NCBI RefSeq assembly: GCF_000283155.1
Contig: NW_004454177.1
Location: 24,536,249 to 24,600,248 of the forward strand
Source of the DNA: Ceratotherium simum simum
Taxonomy: Eukaryota; Chordata; Mammalia; Perissodactyla; Rhinocerotidae
Direction of reading: 5' to 3'
Length of the DNA stretch: 64,000 nt
Position 1 is the first letter of the stretch, and each line of letters starts with the position of its first letter. This document shows, piece by piece, positions 24,180 through 33,942 of the stretch. The position numbers and the translations under genes were made by a program. Under the pieces are notes generated by a model. The model was not told the origin of the DNA. It saw only the letters and a program-made list of their open reading frames with translations, and did not search any database.

Positions 24180-24670
24180 GTGAATCTAACTGCAGCTGTT
24201 GTCCCAGGTGTAATATCTTTACTTGAGTACATTGACACAGCCCCTGGTACCCAGTATACAGCTATTGACCTGGCTAGTATATTTTCCCATAGCCATGTAT
24301 AAGGACAACAAAAAGCAGTTGTATTTTACCTGAGAGGGCAAAGAATGCACCTTTACAGTCTTATTTCAGGGCTAAGCCAACTCTTCTGCCCTCTGCCATA
24401 GTATAGTTCATAGAGTTGTTGACCATCTCAAAATACCACACTGGTCTACTATTGATGATTGGATCTGATAAACAGGAAGCAGCAAGTACTTTAGATGCCT
24501 TAGTAAAACATGTAATCCAGAGAATAAAGAATAAATCCCACAAAAATTATGAACCTATAACTTCACTAAAATTTCTAGAGATACAGTTGTCTGGAGTATG
24601 TGATGATTTCCTAACATGAAAAATAAATTGCTGCATCTATCACCACCTAACATGAAAAAATATGTACGAC
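24180..24670 (+). pseudogene. ERVL pol remnant: reverse-transcriptase segment
   Basis: Frames around 24230-24370 and 24416-24619 contain the fingers/palm region and the segment just after the usual polymerase active site. The 24416-24619 frame begins right next to where the catalytic Asp pair would lie and carries LIGSDKQEAASTLDALVKHV. The active-site box itself is split by mutation, and the frame is lost repeatedly before and after. It is not functional. Confidence 0.7.
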
Positions 24671-25260
24671 ACATGGTAAGTCTTTATGGATTGGGGAGGC
24701 AACATATACCACATTTGAATGTGCTACTTTGACCCATCCACCGAGCCACCAGTAAATTTGCCAGGTTTGAGAAAGAGAAGGCTCTGAAGCAAGTCCACAT
24801 TGCAGTGAAAACTGCTTTTCCACTAGGGCCTTTTGACTGGGTAGATCTAAAGACACTTGGAGAGTCTTTGGCAAATGAGGATGCTATATAGAGCCTTTTA
24901 TAAGTGCAAATATGCAAATCCCAGCAAACGTTTATAATTTTGGAACAAATCTGTTTCTTCTGCTGATAATTATTCTCCTTTTTAAACAACAGCTTCTTGC
25001 TTGCTACTGGGCCTTGCTAGAGACCTGAAAGCCTCTCCACGTAACATCAATTGGCCATGCAATCTGAGCTTCCTATCAGGAACGGAGATCTTGAGTTTCA
25101 GCATACTCAGCAGTGATCTGTCACCAAAGGGAAAGAGCATAAAAGAGACTGGGTTCACACAGGTATGGAAAATTCGAGTTGCATGAATAGGTAGCTTAGA
25201 CTCCTTTAACCACGGCTCATGCTGCATTTCCTCCTCTCCCTCAGTCCACACTGACAGCCT
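24670..25260 (+). pseudogene. ERVL pol remnant: connection and RNase H segment
   Basis: Short collinear matches occur on plus at 24675-24890 (including RQHIPHLNVLL and FPLGPFDWVD) and again at 24985-25030 (QLLACYWALLET). Between them about a hundred bases of unlike sequence and a frame change indicate deletion and decay. The antisense frames in this stretch (24647-25275) are shadows. Confidence 0.65.
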
Positions 25261-25419
25261 CTTAGGGAGTTCCAAAAACAGAAAGAAATAAAGCGGACAG
25301 ATTCAACTAGAGACTCACTCAAGGGTGACAGTGAGTGACAGCAGTAAATGATTCTCCGTGGGCAGAAGTTCAAATAGTACATTTAGTTGTCCACTCTGTC
25401 TGAACTGAGAGATGGCTGA

Positions 25420-26135
25420 CTCAGAGGCAACTGCTGATGGTTTACTTGGATGATCATAGACTAGGAAGAAACAGGGTTGGAAGGTCAGTGACAAGAAAGT
25501 CTGGAAAGATTTATGTGGATGAGCCTCTCAGAACGGGCGAATACTATGAAGATATTTTTGTCCTATGCGAATGTTCTCCAAAGGAGGTTTTCAGTAGTCC
25601 AGTGGACAAAATTACACACGTCAGTCACTCCTTATCCCCAGTCACTTCACTAGAAGATAAAGGAGCCTATAGTATCTATGGTGACAGTCATGGAGGCAAT
25701 ACCTGGATTCAAAACTCAGACTTTCTCCTACTAAACCTGAATTAGACTACTGCTGCTGAGTGTCTAATCTGCCATCAGGAGAGACCAACCCTGGGCTCCT
25801 AATAATACCTCTTCCCAGGGTGGAGGAGAATCAGCCAGCCAATTGGTGGCAGTTGATTATGTTGGACCTTTTCCATTATAAGAGGTCAGAGATTCTCCTC
25901 ACTGAAATAGACATACATGTTCTGGATACGGATTAACCTTCCTTGTACATAATGCTTTTGCTTGCACCACCATTCACAGAGCCGGAGACTGTGATATTTC
26001 GCAGGATGTAGATCCTGATTATCCACTGTAATAGCATTCCAAACAGTACTGTTTCTAATCAAGTAAATCTTTCAAAGCAGAAAATGCACAAATGGGCTCA
26101 TTGTCCATGGAATTACAGGTCTTTTGTCTTTGCTT
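25420..26135 (+). pseudogene. ERVL pol remnant: integrase segment
   Basis: The frame at 25437-25745, followed by frame-shifted continuations to about 26130, corresponds to the end of RNase H and the integrase. Recognisable pieces are NQPANWWQ near 25833 and a WAHCPWNYR-like end near 26094. Stops at 25743 and beyond break it. The match ends about 26135, where unlike sequence begins. Confidence 0.65.
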
Positions 26136-26560
26136 GTTATACACATACATTTATTTACATCTTGACTTTTTCTTCTTCTCTCTTCCTCCTTCCCTTATTA
26201 TTTAATATACAAGTTGTTGGAAGTCGACTTTAAAATTTAATCTTTAGCACTGAGGAAGATGTCCTAAATGTTCCCCTCAGCTTGACTAAACTTCAGTCAA
26301 CTATAGCCCACCCGTCCCATCTCCCATTTCTTAGAGCATTTACTTTAGAAAACTTTTAATTGTAAGTCCTTTCTCCACCCCTTTGACATGTAAATCTTTT
26401 TTTGCAACCAGGAATGTGTTTCTCAAGGACCTGGGAGCCATCTTTTTGAAACGTTATCATCAAGGAAGATAGGATCTCTATCTCCCAGTTTCTGTAGGAG
26501 GATAGGTGCCTAACTTCTTTACTCTCTTGAACTATTGAGGTAGCCTCCTGTTTCCACTCT
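26136..26560. other. Possible LTR remnant
   Basis: Directly after the integrase remnant, 26260-26530 contains CTGGGAGCCATCTTTTTGAA and GGTGCCTAACTTCTTTACTC, words I associate with mammalian ERVL-class LTRs. Ends, TATA box and poly(A) signal are not clear. It could be part of the 3' LTR of the same element, or a separate old LTR. Confidence 0.35.
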
Positions 26561-26564
26561 TATC

Positions 26565-26690
26565 TCTTTCAAATTCATCTGCCTCTCTGCCCACCTGAAT
26601 ATTCTATTTAAAGAAGAAATATGACCATGTCATTACCTTTCTACTATCCTTAAATTTTCCTTATAACCTAAAGTTATACTTACTTTTCAA
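26565..26690 (+). repeat. L2 LINE fragment, first part
   Basis: CTGCCTCTCTGCCCACCTGAAT, ATATGACCATGTCATTACC and CCTAAAGTTATACTTACTT match sense L2. The element appears to resume near 26950. Confidence 0.6.
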
Positions 26691-26949
26691 ACCCAGGCAT
26701 GCCTATTAACACAGATCTAGAGATGTGCCAAGGGAGACTCAAAGCATAAACATGGCACACCATTCTAGATGATCAATTTTACTCAAACAGGTAATTTTTA
26801 AATCAGTACTATATTGATAAGTAGATATGCAATGGAGTAGAATCTAAAATCCACATGAAATTTTAAGCAAAATGATAACATATCAATGCAGTATCATAGC
26901 AGTCTCTGTTGTTAGGCATACTTCAGTAAGAAAGATTAAGAAGCACCTA
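26691..26949. mobile_element. Unidentified insert of about 260 bp within L2
   Basis: The L2 pieces on both sides are collinear, so this block is a likely insertion. Its left end (GATGTGCCAAGGGAGACTC) and right end (AGATTAAGAAGCACC) suggest an old hAT-type non-autonomous element, but I cannot prove terminal repeats. Confidence 0.35.
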
Positions 26950-27480
26950 TAGACAGAATAAAAGCCAAGCTCTATAAAATCACAATGGTTGCTCTCTGTG
27001 ACTTGTCTTCCACCTTTAGCTCAATCTCATCTCCCACAACACTGTCCCTTTAAGCCTACCTCTAACCATTTAGAATTGTTTTTTTTCCCATAAACAGCAC
27101 GTACTTATGTAGTTTCATGTTGCCATCGCATGTTGTTTCCTTCACCTACATTGTTCTGCTTGTCCCCTCATACACCAAGAGGCTTCTTCCAGACTCATTC
27201 TCTATTCATCATTTAAGATGAAATTTATCTGTCACCTTCATGTTTCCTTGACCCACAGGAAAACTAAGCCAGGATCCCTCCTCTTTGCCCACTACTACAG
27301 CTGCACTTGCCATATTGTATTAAAATCATTTGTCTGCATGTTTATCTACCTATTTATACTGAAAACTTTTGGGAGGGTAGGAACCACATGTCATTCATAT
27401 GTTATTCAACTATGCATCCCTAGCACCTACCATCATGTCTGTCACATGGTTAGTACTCAAAAAATATTGCTTAAGCTAAT
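26950..27480 (+). repeat. L2 LINE 3' fragment, second part
   Basis: Sense L2 landmarks in order are CTCAATCTCATCTCCCACAA, TGTTTCCTTCACCTACATTG, TTCATCATTTAAGATGAAAT, GGTAGGAACCACATG and TTAGTACTCAAAAAATATTG, the L2 3' end. Confidence 0.85.
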
Positions 27481-27546
27481 AATAAACTACATAACCAAGC
27501 ACTATATTAGGTGATTCCGTACATTTAAACCCGAGTTTGATGGTGA

Positions 27547-27711
27547 CATACCTATTTTTTTAATTAACAATCCAAGGCTCTCAGCATCAATGCCCTTGCC
27601 TTAAACCACGCATTCTCAAAGGCAGTGATATTTCCTCCAAAGGGATGAGAATTGGTTCTTGCAGGGAGAAAAATATGTTAGTGATTACAATGGCTCCCTA
27701 CCCAACAAAAT
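27547..27711. repeat. Duplicated segment, copy 1 (MIR + hAT 5' end)
   Basis: This 165-bp block is about 91-92 percent identical by eye to 28348-28461 plus 28697-28747 (copy 2, into which an ERE has jumped). It contains the same MIR piece, ending CCTTAAAC, and the same first ~104 bp of the hAT-like transposon. It stops exactly where the LTR-like sequence begins. Copy 1 lacks the ERE, so the duplication preceded that insertion. Confidence 0.85.
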
Positions 27712-28343
27712 TGGCCACCATGAAATATATCTCTTTACCTTATTTTCTCTGATGGACATTTGACCTCTCCCAAACTGCCTAAAGAATTTAACATAGAAGC
27801 CTCATTTCAGGAAGGAGCCACTACTGTATGATGGCTGTATAATGTAAAATAGATGCTACAATAGGAAAGGCACCAACAAGCCCATCTTATCAAAAATTCT
27901 GTCTCTCCCAGGCTGCATTCTCCAGGTGGCCCCAAAAAGAGTTGCCAGACAAACATTTACATTTATAAAGGAAATCTCCATTTGTAAAGGTATCTCCCTC
28001 TCTGTACGGGAAGAGGGGAAGATGATCTTATCTCTGGAAACTCTTTTCAGTATGAAGGAGAGGACTTAAATCTGCATACTCTTGTTTACTGTGCTTTTCT
28101 GGTGATCTCCCATAACTGACTCCCCCGACCCCCAATATTCTCCTTTGTCTTTAGCTAAAAATAGTATTTAAGATGAGAACCTCTGCCATTTTGTTGAGAA
28201 ACACCGTTTCCCTGGTTTCTCCCATGTATACATGTTATTAAACTTGGTATTATCTTCTCCTGCTAACCTGTCTTTTAATTATTTGAACAGCCATAAGAAC
28301 TGTAAGGGAAAAGGCAGAGGGGGATTCTCCCTCTTCCTCAACA
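27712..28343 (+). mobile_element. Solo LTR-like sequence (probable ERV1-type)
   Basis: This 632-bp block starts TGGCC and ends CTCAACA. In sense it has a TATTTAAGATG promoter-like box near 28168, an ATTAAA poly(A) signal near 28238, and a U5-like part with TCTCCTGCTAACCTGTC and a pyrimidine-rich end. These are typical of gammaretrovirus-like LTRs, and no internal region is present. No short target duplication flanks it (AAAAT against ATAGC). The identical 165-bp blocks on both sides are far too long to be one. Confidence 0.6.
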
Positions 28344-28347
28344 ATAG

Positions 28348-28407
28348 CATCCCTATTTTTTAAATTAAGAATCCAAGGCTCTCAGCATCAATGACCTTGT
28401 CTTAAAC
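28348..28407 (-). repeat. MIR, antisense, left part (copy 2)
   Basis: The sequence AATCCAAGGCTCTCAGCATC ... ACCTTGTCTTAAAC is an antisense MIR core cut by the hAT element. It resumes at 30116 with CCTTAAATCACACAGTC. Confidence 0.75.
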
Positions 28408-28461
28408 CATGCATTCTCAAAGGCAGTGATATTGCCTCCAAGGGGATGAGAATTGGTTCTT

Positions 28462-28682
28462 TTTTTTTTTTTTTTTTTTAAAGACTTTATTTATTTATTT
28501 TTCCCCCAAAGCCCCAGTGAATAGTTGTATGTCATAGCTGCACATCCTTCTAGTTGCTGCATGTGGGACACGGCCTCAGCATGGCCAGAGAAGCAGTGCG
28601 TTGGTGCACGCCCGGGATCCGAACCCGGGCCGCCAGCAGCAGAGCGCGAGCACTAAACCGCCAAGCCACGGGGCCGGCCCTA
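28462..28682 (-). mobile_element. ERE SINE (antisense), 14-bp duplication
   Basis: The poly(T) at left is the A-tail reversed. The tRNA-like head is at right (GGGCCGGCCC reversed, with GGATCCGAACCCGGGCC as the B box reversed). The flanks GAGAATTGGTTCTT at 28448-28461 and 28683-28696 are identical. It carries the TACTGGGGCTTTGGGG-type body, here as CCCCAAAGCCCCAGTG. It sits inside copy 2 of the duplicated segment. Confidence 0.95.
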
Positions 28683-29147
28683 GAGAATTGGTTCTTGCAG
28701 GGAGAAAAACATCTTAGTGATTATAATGGCTCCCTACTTGACAAAATCTATTCTGTCATTGAGTTGTCTTGGGTATCATATGAGCACCAATGACATCAAG
28801 TTCATGAAACATGCACAATATGTATATAAGATCATGCCACAAAACTATGGTGAGTAGGTGACTGTGATTGGAGGACTTTCTCTAGATTGATTTTGCTCAA
28901 TCTTAAAGTCATATCATAAGGGTGTGTGCACATTTATTGGCTGCCATTGGCTGTCTTGTGGATGGTATTAGATCCTCAATGCTTTTGTGTGTGACTTGGG
29001 CTTTGAAAATTAAATAAATAATCGTATATATTTTATTATTTAATTTCACAAAAGTTATTCAACCAAACATTATGTTGTCCAGTACTAAAAAGAAAACTGT
29101 TGACAGTATTTGAAAGAATATCTAACAGCTAGTTAGAAGCTATTTTT

Positions 29148-29341
29148 GGGGCCAGCCCGGTAGCATGGCGGTTGGGTACACATGCTTCACTTCAGCAGCC
29201 CAGGTTCACAGGTTCAGATCCCAGGTGAGGACTGCACCACTTGTAGGGCCTTGTGGAGGCAACCCACATGCAAAGTAGAGGAAGACTGGCATGGATGTTA
29301 GCTCAGGGCCAGTCTTCCTCACCAAAAATAAATAATAAAAA
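29148..29341 (+). mobile_element. ERE SINE, older copy
   Basis: It begins GGGGCCAGCCCGGTAGCATG and has a mutated A box, a B-box region CAGGTTCAGATCCCAGG, and the tail segment ATGTTAGCTCAGGGCCAGTC followed by an A-rich end. Target duplications are no longer clear. Divergence is higher than in its neighbours, so it belongs to the older ERE layer. Confidence 0.88.
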
Positions 29342-29589
29342 ACACAGGATAGGTTAAAAAAATTATTTTCTCATATCAAGCAAAGTTAAGTCATATTTAC
29401 TTAATTCTAGAAAATTATTTTTTGATTGTTTTACTTTTGCTGGAAAAGTAACTGTTCTGAATGATTTTTCCAAAATTTTATTACGTTGCTACTATTACTA
29501 TATATTTATATAAATGGCTAATTTACATATACAATTTGATACATTACAATTCATGTAAGTAAGTAAATTGCATTAAAAGTAACTCAACA

Positions 29590-29826
29590 GGGGCTGGCCC
29601 TGCGGCGTAGCGGTTAAGTGAGCGCACTCTGCGGCTGGCAACCCGGGTTCGGATCCCGGGCGTGCACCGACGCACCGCTTGTCAAGCCATGCTGTGGCGG
29701 CGTCCCATATAAAGTGGAGGAAGATAGGCACAGATGTTAGTCCAGGGCCAGTCTTCCTCAGCAAAAAGAGGAGGATTGGCACGGATGTTAGCTCAGGGCT
29801 GATCTTCCTCACACACACACACACAA
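29590..29826 (+). mobile_element. ERE SINE with (CA)n tail, 15-bp duplication
   Basis: The head is GGGGCTGGCCCTGCGGCGTA, the A box TAGCGGTTAAGTGAG and the B box GGGTTCGGATCCCGG. The tail carries two tandem copies of the GATGTTAGYYCAGGGC unit and ends in a short (AC)n run before the A-tail. AAAAGTAACTCAACA at 29575-29589 and 29827-29841 are identical target duplications. Confidence 0.96.
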
Positions 29827-30115
29827 AAAAGTAACTCAACAAACGCAGTTAGATAGGTTAGTTAAATGTTAATAGCTTTTCAATTTTTCAATTTTGTTTT
29901 AACTTAAAAATTTTATTTAGTCATTCTTAACTTTGTAATGAATAAACAGTCAGACTTCTGCTTACTCTTTTTATGTATGAAGCACAAATATACATACAAT
30001 ATATAAACAGACATACAGTATTTCCGGCATTATTAAAATTTCAACGAGGAGGAAAAAGCATGTCAAAAAGCCTTCTTGGTGGGGCAATGATGAAAAACAA
30101 GATTGAGAAACACTG

Positions 30116-30190
30116 CCTTAAATCACACAGTCAAGAGATGTAGAAGCCAGAATTCAATCCTGCTTTGTAGCTGCAAATTCAATTTTTTAA
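30116..30190 (-). repeat. MIR, antisense, right part
   Basis: CTTAAATCACACAGTCAAGAG and CCAGAATTCAATCCTGCTTT continue the MIR interrupted at 28407. Confidence 0.75.
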
Positions 30191-30871
30191 AGAAAATTTC
30201 ATCCCAGCTGGCTCCTGGCAATCAGAACTCTGATGGAAAAGTCATTCTATCACAAGAGCAGGTTGATTTTTCCACCTCTGCCTGTGGCCTCCAGTGCCCT
30301 CTTAACGGCCTATGATTCTCAGCTCAGCAGAAAAGCATTTTCTCCCCAGACATCCCGAGAAATGAATGCTCTTCTCAAGACCGAATACATTCAAATCACA
30401 ACAGAGCTAGAAATTGACTTAAAATTCTGTAATGTGCTCTCCTGCCATCTGTGCCAAACAGGAGCTGATTAAAAGACAGTTGAAATAAAGTGAGTCCATA
30501 CTAAAAGGGGATCACATACAGGTGGGCCAATTCACTCTTCTAATTAGTATCTAGGCCTGGCAGGCTGCCCACTGCACAGACATCACAAGACATTCACCAG
30601 CTATGCAGGTGAAAATGGTTGAATCCCTCCTTGCAAAACAAAATAAACAAGCAAAAAAATCTTTATCCCTTAGTTATAGATCAGCAATGCCCTCCTATTC
30701 ACTTCCCACTTACAAAAAGTTTTAGTGTATAATTAGACATCCCCAATAACTTTTCAAAGAGAAACCAACAAGTCTTAGATGCCATGTAGTCATTCTATCA
30801 TGACTTACGCAAAACCATGGAAATGCAACAGAGAATGATTTACTCCTTTGTAAATGGAAGCTAAAATTACT
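30191..30871. other. Unique sequence, possible conserved element
   Basis: No repeat is recognised. The part 30200-30480 is less AT-rich, compact and free of transposon marks (for example CTCCTGCCATCTGTGCCAAACAGGAGC around 30436-30462, which holds an inverted CTCCTG/CAGGAG pair). It is a candidate regulatory element only. Confidence 0.4.
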
Positions 30872-30887
30872 AAACAATGAGATGTCA

Positions 30888-31100
30888 GGGCCGGCCCCAT
30901 GTCTTAGCGGTTAAGTGCGTGCGCTCCGATGCTGGCAGCCCGGGTTTGGATCCCGGGTGCGCACCGACGCACCGCTTCTCTGGCCATGCTGAGGCCACAT
31001 CCCACATACAGCAACTAGAAAGATGTGCAGCTATGACATACAACTATCTACCGGGGCTTTGGGGGAAAAATAAATAAATTAATTAATTAATTAAAAAAAA
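30888..31100 (+). mobile_element. ERE SINE, 16-bp duplication
   Basis: The head is GGGCCGGCCCCATG, the A box TTAGCGGTTAAGTGCG and the B box GGGTTTGGATCCCGGG. The body ends CGGGGCTTTGGGGG and leads into an (AATT)n/A-rich tail. AAACAATGAGATGTCA at 30872-30887 and 31101-31116 is a perfect target duplication. Confidence 0.96.
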
Positions 31101-31116
31101 AAACAATGAGATGTCA

Positions 31117-31559
31117 TCTAATTAACACAACGTGAAAGACTCATAAAATAGCAAATTGCAGTCTATGGGCACTCCAGAAAGCTGAAACTGATGACCAGTG
31201 AGTTTGTAAATTTACCCTGGGGCAGGTGACTCATAACTGTGGCCGTTTCCACAGGTGATATAGATTAACATAAACTTCATCGGTAAGTGAGCAGTTTCAG
31301 TCAGAGAAGGATTTCAGACTCACTTGTCAGTTACATATGGATGACAAACATACTATGTTTTGGGGGATAGTTTCAAAATCAAATATCTTTTCCCATGGTC
31401 TCCATGAATCATTAAAGTATCCTAAAAATTTAATATTTAAGTATCTAATATCTCTCAGACTGGCATTTTCACTTGCAGAAGCATAAAATTCTTTGATACA
31501 TCATATATCTAATTTAGAAGATGCAAAGGAAGAATTAGTATACTGGAATTGCACCCTTG
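31117..31559. other. Unique sequence
   Basis: No family recognised. It is mixed-composition, single-copy-like DNA between an ERE and an old L1. Confidence 0.4.
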
Positions 31560-32750
31560 AAACTTAATTAACTTTTGGCCTACTTTCCTTTAAGAAACTA
31601 ACAAAACACAACATTTTACTGTGACATGGCACGCATACAGAAAATACATGAAGTATCAATGTTCACAATAATAAATTATCATAATTACCAACGTGAAATC
31701 ACCACCCAGGTCAAGAAATTGAGAACATCAACAGCAACGCTGAAGCCCCAAGCATGTTTCTTCCACTTACAAAAGTCTCACTGGTTGTGATTTTAACTTG
31801 CATTTCCTTAATAATTGCCGAGGTTGAACACAGTTTCATTTGGCTACTTGGAGATCCTCTTTGTGAATTGGCTGTTCATTCTCTTACACACTTTCCGTAC
31901 TGATTTATCATTCTTCTTCTCATTGATTTGTAGGAATTCTGGATAAGAGTCCTTTGACAGTTATATATGCTGCAAACCTTTTCTCTCACTACATGGTTTG
32001 TCTTTTCACTCAATGATGACATTTGGTAAACAGAAGTTCTCAATTTTCCTATAGTCAAATTTATCAATCTTCTAATTTATCAGTCTCCTCCTTTATGGTT
32101 AGTGTTTATGTGTTCTGTTTAAGAAATTTTTTCCTACTGCAAGGTCATGGAGATATTCTTCATTCATCTTCTAAAATCTATGTTGTTTTGCCTTTAATAA
32201 TTGGAATTGATTTTTGTATATAGTGGGAGATAGGAATCGAGTTTCATTTTCTTCCAGGTGGATATCCATTATCCCAGCATTTTTATTGAAAAGGTAGTCC
32301 CTTTCATGCTGCTCTGCAATCCAACCTGTATTATAAATCAGGTGTCCATATGGAATGAGTCTAATTTGGGGTGGGGGAGGTCTCTCTTCTGTTCTATTAT
32401 TCTTTTTTTCCTCTCATTGTGAGCATACTATGCTGTCTTAATTTTTTAGCATTTTATTGACGATATCTATTAGAATGAGCTTCCCACCTTTTTTCTTCTT
32501 CAAATACTATCTTGGCTATATATGTTATCTATATCTATTAGAATACATATCTATATATGTAGATATATAATTATGATTTTTATTAGAGTAATTTCATCAT
32601 GTTCCACTAAAAATTAGTACTAGGAATTTGATTAATGAGATCATTCTGGAGAAAACTGACATAACTTAAGGTCTTCCAATCCATGAAAATTATATATCTC
32701 TCTTTTATTTAGGTTTGATTTGATTTTTCTCAAAAATGTTTTGAACTGCA
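31560..32750 (-). mobile_element. Ancient L1 fragment, antisense (3' half of ORF2)
   Basis: Plus-strand landmarks of reversed L1 run in order: ACCACCCAGGTCAAGAAATTGAG, CTCATTGATTTGTAGGAATTC, GGATAAGAGTCCTTTGACAG, GTTAGTGTTTATGTGTTCTGTTTAAG, CATGGAGATATTC and GTCTTCCAATCCATGAA. Internal losses and many point changes put it among older mammal-wide L1s. No frame survives. Confidence 0.8.
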
Positions 32751-33672
32751 AAGATAGTGGAGAAAAATATCCTATAATTGTTCAGGTAGTAAAAACAATT
32801 TGGCTATAAAAATATCTCCATATTTCTCTTGAATAATACAACATATACAAAGAAAACAGAATTATAAGTTTTAATAAAACATTTTGATGCAAAAGTTTTT
32901 ATGTATGAAGTTATTCATGTGGGAAAATAAGACATCCACGAATATTCAAGACTCTGAAACAACCACTCATATATCATCTAAGAAAATTTCTTGTAGAAAT
33001 ATTCTAGCTGATAAAAATAGAAGTCAAAATCAAGAACTCAAGAAAAGGAAAGTTAAACGAAAAAATAAGTTTGAAAAAATTGAGCATTGCAATCAATTAA
33101 ACATGTCTATTTAGGAACAAATAATTACTGAAAATGTGATTGAAAAAATAAAAGACAAGATCCTGAAAATAATTTTTGAAATGTAATATTCTTGTGGTAA
33201 GCAATAATCATCTTAATAATGAATAATGTCTAATAACTTTCATTTTAAGAAGTATGTAGGAAAAGAAGAAAGACATGGTAAGTAAGTAACAGCAAGACAA
33301 ATTTCTCCCCCTAAATATGGATAAGCCAATAAGTTTTAGTTTTTACTGACTGATAATTAAGAAACTAGAGACTCTAAAATGTCTTTGGTAAATTTAAAGC
33401 AAGGATTAGTTTACTTAAAAATAGTTTCATAAATAAAAACTAACAAAACACAATCCCTTCCTACATTGTAAGTCCAGCATGAATTGGGGACGTAGTGACC
33501 AATATGATGTAGTCTCTTGCTCTTAAGAAGAATACAGTCTAATGATGAAAACAGACAAGTAAATATTATGATTTGTCTTTTTGTAATATTGTATATTATT
33601 TAATAGAATTACCTAATACTTTCAAAACAAATCAGTGATAATAATTGTCAGCCATTATTCCTCCTTGAATGT
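32751..33672. other. Unclassified A-rich sequence
   Basis: No clear repeat. The 76-codon frame at 32884-33114 is lysine-rich because of composition. Part of 33470-33560 resembles an antisense L2 end but is too weak to call. Confidence 0.35.
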
Positions 33673-33687
33673 AAAGGGAATGCTTTT
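33673..33687 (+). repeat. Target-site duplication, left copy, of short L1
   Basis: AAAGGGAATGCTTTT matches 33928-33942 exactly and frames the truncated L1 between them. Confidence 0.85.
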
Positions 33688-33927
33688 TTTTTTGCCAGGT
33701 GTACATCATTATACTTTTATTTCTGCACAGATTACATCATGTTCACCACCCAAATACTAATTACAACCCATCACCACACACATGTGCCGAATTATCCCTT
33801 TCACCCTCCTCCCTCCCCCCTTCCCCTCTGGTAACCACCAATCCAATCTCTGTCCCTATGTGTTTGTTTATTGTTGTTATTATCTACTACTTAATGAAGG
33901 AAATCATACGGTATTTGACCTTCTCAT
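33688..33927 (-). mobile_element. 5'-truncated L1 tail, antisense
   Basis: It begins with the T-run (A-tail reversed), then GCCAGGTGTACATCATTATAC, the 3'UTR, and ends within the last part of ORF2 (AATCATACGGTATTTGACC). It is about 240 bp long. The 15-bp perfect target duplications show a single clean target-primed insertion. It is the same 3'UTR family as the tails at 40.9 and 58.0 kb. Confidence 0.92.
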
Positions 33928-33942
33928 AAAGGGAATGCTTTT

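Larger units (their letters stand above)
22445..26135 (+). mobile_element. ERVL-type endogenous retrovirus, internal region, badly decayed
   Basis: About 3.7 kb of sense-strand sequence matches the layout of class III (ERVL-like) elements: a gag-to-pol junction region (22445 to about 23700), then protease or early pol, reverse transcriptase, RNase H and integrase. It is interrupted by many stops, shifts and at least one gap. No intact LTR pair was seen. Family assignment rests on ordered short protein-level matches seen in several frames and is an inference from family knowledge. The copy is old and cannot encode any viral protein. Confidence 0.75.
28408..30115 (+). mobile_element. hAT-like DNA transposon, non-coding, carrying three EREs
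   Basis: Its outer ends are imperfect inverted repeats: CATGCATTCTCAA at left (CACGCATTCTCAA in copy 1) and TTGAGAAACACTG at 30103-30115 at right. The flanks are 8-bp near-duplications: TCTTAAAC (CCTTAAAC in copy 1) and CCTTAAAT at 30116-30123, the size expected of hAT elements. The two flanks together rebuild one MIR. Without the three EREs the element is about 1 kb with no transposase frame. Orientation is arbitrary. Confidence 0.65.

Noticed and set aside
27712..28343. 165-bp flanking repeats as an LTR pair
   Set aside because: The flanks are MIR plus hAT sequence, lack TG...CA ends and poly(A) signals, and copy 2 continues into the rest of the hAT. They are a duplication, not LTRs.
29590..29670. 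tRNA-like A and B boxes (also in other EREs)
   Set aside because: These are tRNA-derived SINE heads. The cloverleaf is not complete and each lies within a retroposed element with target duplications, so they are not tRNA genes.
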